Shown here piece after piece: positions 63,736 through 64,000 of a stretch of 64,000 nucleotides of DNA (its first letter is position 1; every line of letters begins with the position of its first letter). The DNA is from Oceanirhabdus seepicola (GTDB taxonomy: Bacteria > Bacillota > Clostridia > Clostridiales > Clostridiaceae): the NCBI RefSeq assembly GCF_023684385.1, contig NZ_JAGSOJ010000003.1, positions 248,001 through 312,000 of the forward strand, given 5' to 3'. Under the pieces are notes generated by a model. That model saw only the letters and a program-made list of their open reading frames with translations, was not told where the DNA came from and searched no databases. Made by a program: the position numbers and the translations under genes.

Positions 63736-63891
63736 TTAGGCATATGAAAATAAATAACAAGTCAAAGAGGTGGTGGATATTTAGCTTCAGACGATGAGTT
63801 ATGTTCACTGATAGCTGCTCTATCAGTGGTTTCTGAGGAAGGAGTATACACTATAGACCTATGAATAGTCATTTATCCAAATGTGCCTTAG
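63736..63891 (+). repeat. family B palindromic repeat, long copy B5
   Basis: It starts TTAGGCATATGAAAATAAAT and ends with ATGTGCCTTAGG. The inner hairpin is CACTGATAG with CTATCAGTG, longer than in B4. Its right end runs into the comM ribosome site. Confidence 0.8.
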
Positions 63892-63901
63892 GAGGAATTA
63901 T

Positions 63902-64000
63902 ATGGCATTAAGTGTGAAAAGTGTTTGTATTGAGGGAATTGGTGGTCAGCGAATTCAGGTAGAAGTAGAAGTATCAAAAGGACTTACAGCCTTTAACATT
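63902..64000 (+). CDS. comM: ComM/YifB-family AAA ATPase, N-terminal part (cut by window edge)
   Basis: The visible 33 residues begin ALSVKSVCIEGIGGQRIQVEV and EVSKGLTAFNI, the opening of the Mg-chelatase-like YifB/ComM family, which acts in DNA uptake-linked branch migration. AGGAGG sits eight bases before the ATG and abuts repeat B5. The catalytic part lies outside the window. Confidence 0.8.
   Translation, partial: MALSVKSVCIEGIGGQRIQVEVEVSKGLTAFNI

Noticed and set aside
1..64000. CRISPR arrays, tRNA, rRNA, prophage or toxin-antitoxin modules
   Set aside because: No regularly spaced repeats, cloverleaf-like sequences, phage structural genes or paired small toxin genes were seen when reading both strands.

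Overview
The window is AT-rich, has short intergenic gaps and strong GGAGG-type ribosome sites, and carries two spore-formation genes (spoVM and ylbJ). Gene order from yicC onward follows the classic Firmicutes backbone. Together these point to a spore-forming clostridium (class Clostridia, probably Clostridiaceae). No species name can be read from the sequence alone. I found no rRNA, tRNA, CRISPR array, prophage or intact transposon.

Positions 1-21,400 are the more variable part. In order they hold: a secreted protein of unknown function with a small two-helix membrane protein; a small zinc-ribbon membrane protein; enzyme I of the PTS; an orphan hybrid-type sensor histidine kinase; an HtrA protease; diaminopimelate epimerase; a beta-phosphoglucomutase-like phosphatase with a catabolite-repression site; an SCP2-like protein with an iron alcohol dehydrogenase and a small lipoprotein; a CsoR-type repressor; a glycerophosphodiesterase; two tandem secreted 5'-nucleotidase paralogs; an N-acetylglucosamine-kinase-like ATPase; asparaginase; and a purine permease under a guanine-class riboswitch.

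Positions 21,500-42,900 are a long housekeeping run on the plus strand: yicC-remA-gmk-rpoZ-coaBC-priA-def-fmt-rsmB-rlmN-prpC-prkC-rsgA-rpe-thiN-spoVM, then rpmB on the opposite strand, then yloU-fakA-recG-rsmD-coaD and a coiled-coil protein. ylbJ and tmcAL run convergently. Positions 45,400-64,000 continue with pta-ackA, yceD-rpmF-plsX-acpP-rnc-(radical SAM)-(34-residue membrane peptide)-smc-ftsY, ylxM-ffh-rpsP-khpA-rimM-trmD-rplS-ylqF-rnhB, an inverted yraN, and the start of comM at the edge. These genes cover translation and ribosome assembly, protein targeting, chromosome segregation, central carbon flux, envelope signalling and cofactor synthesis.

The most notable content is non-coding. 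Two families of small palindromic repeats are scattered through intergenic gaps. Family A is about 180 bp, with four full copies and one remnant. Family B is about 60-165 bp, with five copies and one half copy. Neither encodes a protein. Both show changes in one arm matched by changes in the other. Three of the four full family A copies sit between two near-identical copies of a terminator-like hairpin, as if the element inserted into a terminator and duplicated it. Other points are the 24-codon spoVM gene, a 34-codon membrane peptide ahead of smc, a metal-ligand substitution in one 5'-nucleotidase copy, and an odd ribosome-site hairpin before the glycerophosphodiesterase.
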